Shown here: in pieces, positions 60,212 through 64,000 of the stretch
How the letters are laid out: every line of letters starts with the position of its first letter
Position numbering within the stretch: the stretch's first letter is position 1
Source of the DNA: JAMLHH01 sp964653095
GTDB taxonomy: Bacteria > Bacteroidota > Bacteroidia > Chitinophagales > JADIYW01
Assembly (NCBI GenBank): GCA_964653095.1
Contig: CAZZEH010000015.1
Span: forward strand, 1-64,000
Reading direction: 5' to 3'
DNA length: 64,000 nt
Made by a program: the position numbers and the translations under genes
The notes under the pieces: generated by a model
The model's database searches: none
The model's input: the letters and a program-made list of their open reading frames with translations, nothing else
Told to the model about the DNA's origin: nothing

Positions 60212-63025
60212 TTATCTACTTAAAAACATAGACTTTTCTCTGTATAGCTCTCTGAAGTACGGGTCTTTTAGATCTTTGATAAAACGAATGGATTCTCCGG
60301 TTGATTTCATTTCAGGTCCTAATTCCTTATTGACACCCGGAAATTTATTGAACGAGAAAGCAGGCTCCTTAATCACGAAACCGGACAGCTTTTCTTCAAA
60401 TTTAAAGTCTTTCAGCTTGTGAGTACCCAGCATTACTTTTGTAGCTACGTTTAAATACGGGATGCCGTATGCCTTACATATAAATGGTGTCGTGCGGGAA
60501 GCCCTCGGATTTGCTTCTATTACATACACTACATCATCTTTTATCGCAAACTGTATATTAATCAGCCCTCGGATGTTTAGAGCTATACAAAGCTTTTCGG
60601 TGTATTCTTTCATAGTTTCCACGATTAATGGTCCCAAGCTATATGGAGGCAGGACTGCATTACTGTCGCCGGAGTGTATACCTGCCGGTTCTATATGCTC
60701 CATCACGCCCATAATCTGGACATTTTCGCCGTCATAGATAGCATCAATTTCGGCCTCTTTGGCTCTGTCTAAGAAATGGTCGATTAAAATTTTGTTTTCT
60801 CCCACGTGTTTTAACAAGTCCAGTACCGCCATTTCGAGCTCATCGTCATTAATGACAATCTTCATTTTTTGACCACCTAGAACGTACGAAGGTCTGACTA
60901 ATACGGGATAGCCTGTCCTTTTGGCTACATCTAAGGCCTCGTCCGCATTGAAAGCAGTGCCGTACTCAGGATACGGAATGTCTAATTCTTTCAGTAAGTC
61001 TGAAAAACGACCTCTGTCTTCTGCCAGATCCATGTTTTCAAAGCTTGTGCCTATGATTTTAATTCCTTTTTGAGTGAGTTTTTCCGATAATTTCAGGGCG
61101 GTTTGTCCGCCTAGCTGTACGATTACGCCTTCCGGCTGTTCGAGTTCAATAATTTCCCATAAATGCTCCCAGAATACCGGTTCGAAATACAGTTTGTCTG
61201 CCACATCAAAATCAGTGGAAACGGTCTCAGGATTACAGTTAATCATGATGGCTTCATATCCAATTTCTTTTATCGCCAAAATCCCGTGTACGCAACAGTA
61301 ATCAAATTCGATTCCCTGCCCTATGCGGTTTGGACCGGCACCCAGTACAATTATTTTTTTCTTATCAGAACGAATACTTTCATTTTTTTCTCCGAATGTA
61401 GAATAGTAGTACGGGGTGACCGCTTCAAATTCTCCCGAGCAGGTATCGACCATTTTATATACTCTTCGGATTCCCAGACTTTTTCTTCTTTCATAGACTT
61501 CATCCTCTGTGGAGTTGACTATCCAGGCTATTTGAGCATCGGAATAACCATTAATTTTAGCCTTTCTGAACAAATCTTCCGGTAAAGTATCTAAAGTGTA
61601 TTTTTTAATGCTTTTTTCTATTTCCGCCAAATCTTTAATTTGGTTGAGAAACCACATATCAATCTGAGTGAGTTTATGAATAGTGGACAGAGGCACGCCC
61701 AGACTGATTGCATCTCTGATTTTATATACTCTATCCCAAGACGGTCTTTCAAGACTGTCCAGAATATCCTGAATTCTGGTCCAGCTCTTTCCGTCGGCAC
61801 CCAATCCTATTTTATTGTTTTCCAGCGACTGAATAGCTTTTTGCAAAGCCTCGCTAAAACTTCTGCCTATACCCATAGCTTCACCTACGGCTTTCATTTG
61901 GAATCCAAGCGTAGTATCTGCGCCGTGAAATTTCTCAAAGTTCCATCTCGGAATTTTAACTATGACATAGTCCAGTGAGGGTTCGAAATAAGCAGAAGTA
62001 TTTTTTGTAATTTGGTTCTGCAGTTCATCCAGAGTATAACCTATGGCCAGCTTAGCGGCAATTTTGGCTATCGGATAACCGGTAGCTTTAGAGGCAAGAG
62101 CAGATGAGCGGGACACTCTGGGGTTTATTTCAATTACGATAATTTCTTCTGTTACCGGATCAACGGCAAATTGGACATTACAGCCTCCTGCGAAAGAGCC
62201 TAGATTTCTCATCAGCTTGATGGACTGTTCTCTGAGTTTTTGAAAAACGGTTTCTGAGATAGTCATCGTAGGTGCTACGGTGATAGAATCACCCGTGTGT
62301 ACACCCATTGGGTCAAAGTTTTCGACCGCACATACAATAATCAGGTTGTCATTTTTATCCCGAATTAATTCCAGCTCTAATTCTTTCCATCCAATTACAG
62401 CCTTGTCCAAAAGCACTTCGTGTACAGGTGAGGCCTGAAGCCCTCTGGCCAGTAACGGTTCAAATTCTTCCGGGTGATATACAATACTTCCTCCCGTTCC
62501 GCCCAATGTGAAGGAGGGTCTGATTACTAAAGGAAAACCTATTTTCTGAGCGGCATTTTTTCCTTCTAACATCGAATTGACAGAGAAGGACGGAGCGACG
62601 TGTAATCCCAAATCTACACAGTATTTTCGAAAAAGCTCTCTGTCTTCGGTGGTTTCAATGGTATCTAAATCTACTCCAATTACCCGAACGTTATATTTTT
62701 CCCATATTCCCAATTCTGCTGCTTCTAAACATAAATTGAGAGCGGTCTGACCACCCATGGTCGGAAGCACGCAGTCAATTTGCCTTTCCTGAAGAATCTG
62801 TTCGATTGAATCAGTAGTTAAAGGCAGAAGATAGATGTAATCAGCCATCACTTCATCTGTCATGATGGTTGCCGGATTTGAGTTAATCAGCGATACTTCT
62901 ATTCCTTCTTCTCTTAAAGATTTTGCTGCCTGAGACCCGGAGTAGTCAAATTCACAGGCTTGCCCAATAACAATTGGTCCGCTGCCTATGATAAGCACGG
63001 ATTGAATGGTAGTATCTTTTGGCAT
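60212..63025 (-). CDS. carB: Carbamoyl-phosphate synthase large subunit, without the C-terminal allosteric domain
   Basis: A 937-residue protein from the ATG at 63025 (MPKDTTIQSVL). Two homologous ATP-grasp halves are present: first with GSGPIVIGQACEFDYSG and TLGGTGGSIV, second with GAGPNRIGQGIEFDY and YVLGGQKMKIV. It catalyses carbamoyl phosphate synthesis with the glutaminase CarA for pyrimidine and arginine paths. E. coli CarB has about 1073 residues; the missing C-terminal part is the MGS-like domain that binds UMP and ornithine. The stop is clean and the last helix is intact, so this is a natural short form. Confidence 0.95.
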   Translation of the reverse strand: MPKDTTIQSVLIIGSGPIVIGQACEFDYSGSQAAKSLREEGIEVSLINSNPATIMTDEVMADYIYLLPLTTDSIEQILQERQIDCVLPTMGGQTALNLCLEAAELGIWEKYNVRVIGVDLDTIETTEDRELFRKYCVDLGLHVAPSFSVNSMLEGKNAAQKIGFPLVIRPSFTLGGTGGSIVYHPEEFEPLLARGLQASPVHEVLLDKAVIGWKELELELIRDKNDNLIIVCAVENFDPMGVHTGDSITVAPTMTISETVFQKLREQSIKLMRNLGSFAGGCNVQFAVDPVTEEIIVIEINPRVSRSSALASKATGYPIAKIAAKLAIGYTLDELQNQITKNTSAYFEPSLDYVIVKIPRWNFEKFHGADTTLGFQMKAVGEAMGIGRSFSEALQKAIQSLENNKIGLGADGKSWTRIQDILDSLERPSWDRVYKIRDAISLGVPLSTIHKLTQIDMWFLNQIKDLAEIEKSIKKYTLDTLPEDLFRKAKINGYSDAQIAWIVNSTEDEVYERRKSLGIRRVYKMVDTCSGEFEAVTPYYYSTFGEKNESIRSDKKKIIVLGAGPNRIGQGIEFDYCCVHGILAIKEIGYEAIMINCNPETVSTDFDVADKLYFEPVFWEHLWEIIELEQPEGVIVQLGGQTALKLSEKLTQKGIKIIGTSFENMDLAEDRGRFSDLLKELDIPYPEYGTAFNADEALDVAKRTGYPVLVRPSYVLGGQKMKIVINDDELEMAVLDLLKHVGENKILIDHFLDRAKEAEIDAIYDGENVQIMGVMEHIEPAGIHSGDSNAVLPPYSLGPLIVETMKEYTEKLCIALNIRGLINIQFAIKDDVVYVIEANPRASRTTPFICKAYGIPYLNVATKVMLGTHKLKDFKFEEKLSGFVIKEPAFSFNKFPGVNKELGPEMKSTGESIRFIKDLKDPYFRELYREKSMFLSR

Positions 63026-63213
63026 GAAAGTATTTTGTAGTAGAAATTTAAAAAATAAATCGCTGCGAAGATAAAGCATATACAGTAAAATCCATTAAAA
63101 TCAACATGCAAATTGACTCAAAACCTGTTAAGACTTTATTATTCTGCCGGTTTCTTTTTCATTAATCCTTGGTTTTAGTGAGTTTTGTATGCTTTTACTA
63201 TCTTGTATTATAA

Positions 63214-64000
63214 ATGGCAATGAAGTATATATTATCACGAATTTATATCGTACTTTTTTGTTTGCTGTTTATGAGTATCTCAGCAAAGGGCAATCATTTG
63301 ACCGGAGGTGAGATTAATTATTCCTTTGTACGGGAACTGTCGGACGGCAGGCAGATATATGAAATCAACGTAATTATCTATCGTGATGCTTTGAGTGGAG
63401 GCTCGTATTTTGATGACCCGCTGTATCTGACGGTCTATAACATGGATAATCCCGGGTCGCCCAAAAATAAATTTCTATTCTTTAATAATTTTGAGGTTTC
63501 TGATGTGCCTTTAAACGAGCTTGGTCCTTGTGCATTGAATGTGCCGAACGTCAGAATCGAAAAAGGTGTTTATCGTACTACGGATACTGTATTTGTGAAT
63601 GACAGAGGGTATGTGTATGTCCATCAAAGGTGTTGCAGGTCAGATGTAATCAATAATCTTTATTTTCCCGGGGAACAGGGCTCTACATATTCGGTACACT
63701 TGACCCGCGAAGCCATGCTGGCCAAAAATTCCAATCCGGATTTTAATCAGGAAGCTCCTATTTTAGTATGTATTCACTCTAATTTTGAATATCGGTTTAC
63801 TGCATCAGATGTGGACGGACATCGACTGGAATATACATTATGCGAACCTTTTGCTGGGGGTAACAGTTACACTGACGACGGTATCAGACCGGAAACGGCT
63901 GCCAGACCTCCGTATAATTCTGTCCGTTATGAAAACGGATATTCTTATGACAGACCTTTTTCAAGAGAGGTGGAAGTTTCGTTGAACCCTAATACAGGAC
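63214..64000 (+). CDS. Large secreted surface protein, N-terminal part only
   Basis: The frame starts at ATG 63214 and stays open to base 64000, so at least 262 residues are seen. A signal peptide (VLFCLLFMSISAKG) is followed by HLTGGEINYSFV...YEINVIIYRD, which is the N-terminal domain of many Bacteroidota gliding-motility and type IX cargo adhesins (HxxGGEIxY...VYRDC). Such proteins have long PKD-like tracts and a sorting domain, expected beyond the window. The function (adhesion, gliding) is inferred from the family. Confidence 0.75.
   Translation, partial: MAMKYILSRIYIVLFCLLFMSISAKGNHLTGGEINYSFVRELSDGRQIYEINVIIYRDALSGGSYFDDPLYLTVYNMDNPGSPKNKFLFFNNFEVSDVPLNELGPCALNVPNVRIEKGVYRTTDTVFVNDRGYVYVHQRCCRSDVINNLYFPGEQGSTYSVHLTREAMLAKNSNPDFNQEAPILVCIHSNFEYRFTASDVDGHRLEYTLCEPFAGGNSYTDDGIRPETAARPPYNSVRYENGYSYDRPFSREVEVSLNPNTG

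Noticed and set aside
1..64000. CRISPR array
   Set aside because: No regularly spaced direct repeats with unique spacers were seen; the hsp20 repeats are only two copies and operator-sized.

Overview
The window comes from a Bacteroidota chromosome. Several independent signals agree: promoters of the TTTG / TAnnTTTG type used by the phylum's primary sigma factor, a type IX secretion C-terminal sorting domain (34370-35218), a two-gene atpDC unit with a very short epsilon subunit, OmpA proteins with thrombospondin-3 calcium repeats, MetX/MetY methionine synthesis, and a tmRNA whose tag reads GDNNFALAA. No rRNA or tRNA genes and no CRISPR array were seen. I cannot place it below phylum with confidence.

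Layout. 1-3.9 kb: an AT-rich accessory block abutting the 3' end of mnmE. It has a leftward CBASS-like pair (a NUDIX-like gene and a CD-NTase truncated by the window edge) and, divergently, three overlapping genes for a sigma-factor-like protein, an unknown small protein and an ImmA/IrrE metallopeptidase. 3.9-17.4 kb: mnmE, a large OmpA protein, and a tight rightward operon of SLBB export protein, Wzz-like protein and a 2186-residue fully reducing iterative type I polyketide synthase. 17.4-32.4 kb: mostly housekeeping genes: an Ate/Bpt-like transferase, hsp20, agmatine deiminase, a TonB-domain protein, glycosyltransferases, dtd, glyA, a sugar nucleotidyltransferase, an acyl-CoA-binding protein, an ECF sigma factor with a membrane TPR partner, proC, metY and metX. 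metY is preceded by a Met/Cys-rich leader peptide and an intrinsic terminator, which together form a textbook attenuator.

32.4-38.4 kb: a second accessory block with REP-like repeats, a decayed HsdS C-terminus, a TPR protein, a T9SS cargo protein, and a three-gene cassette (EcoRI-family DNA adenine methylase, BRO-N/DinD-like protein, DUF262-HNH nuclease). It ends at ssrA (tmRNA). 39-49.2 kb: an ArsC-like reductase, atpDC, a lipoprotein, a histidine-kinase remnant, pdxH, a rhodanese, then a peroxide/iron locus (TonB-dependent receptor, OxyR, Dps, AhpC, AhpD) with an ATAG-N7-CTAT site at oxyR. 49.7-59.4 kb: a surface-glycan/glycolipid cluster (membrane glycosyltransferase, methyltransferase-GT2 fusion, two FkbM methyltransferases, a further glycosyltransferase, YfhO, GT4). 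59.5-64 kb: yqeY, a small DUF4834-type protein, carB without the C-terminal allosteric domain, and the start of a large secreted adhesin.

The strongest leads are the methionine/cysteine attenuator at 29.8-30.0 kb, the CBASS-like locus with its divergent sigma-like/ImmA regulatory triad and a 10-bp inverted repeat between them, the methylase/BRO/DUF262-HNH cassette, and the polyketide synthase embedded in a polysaccharide-export operon.
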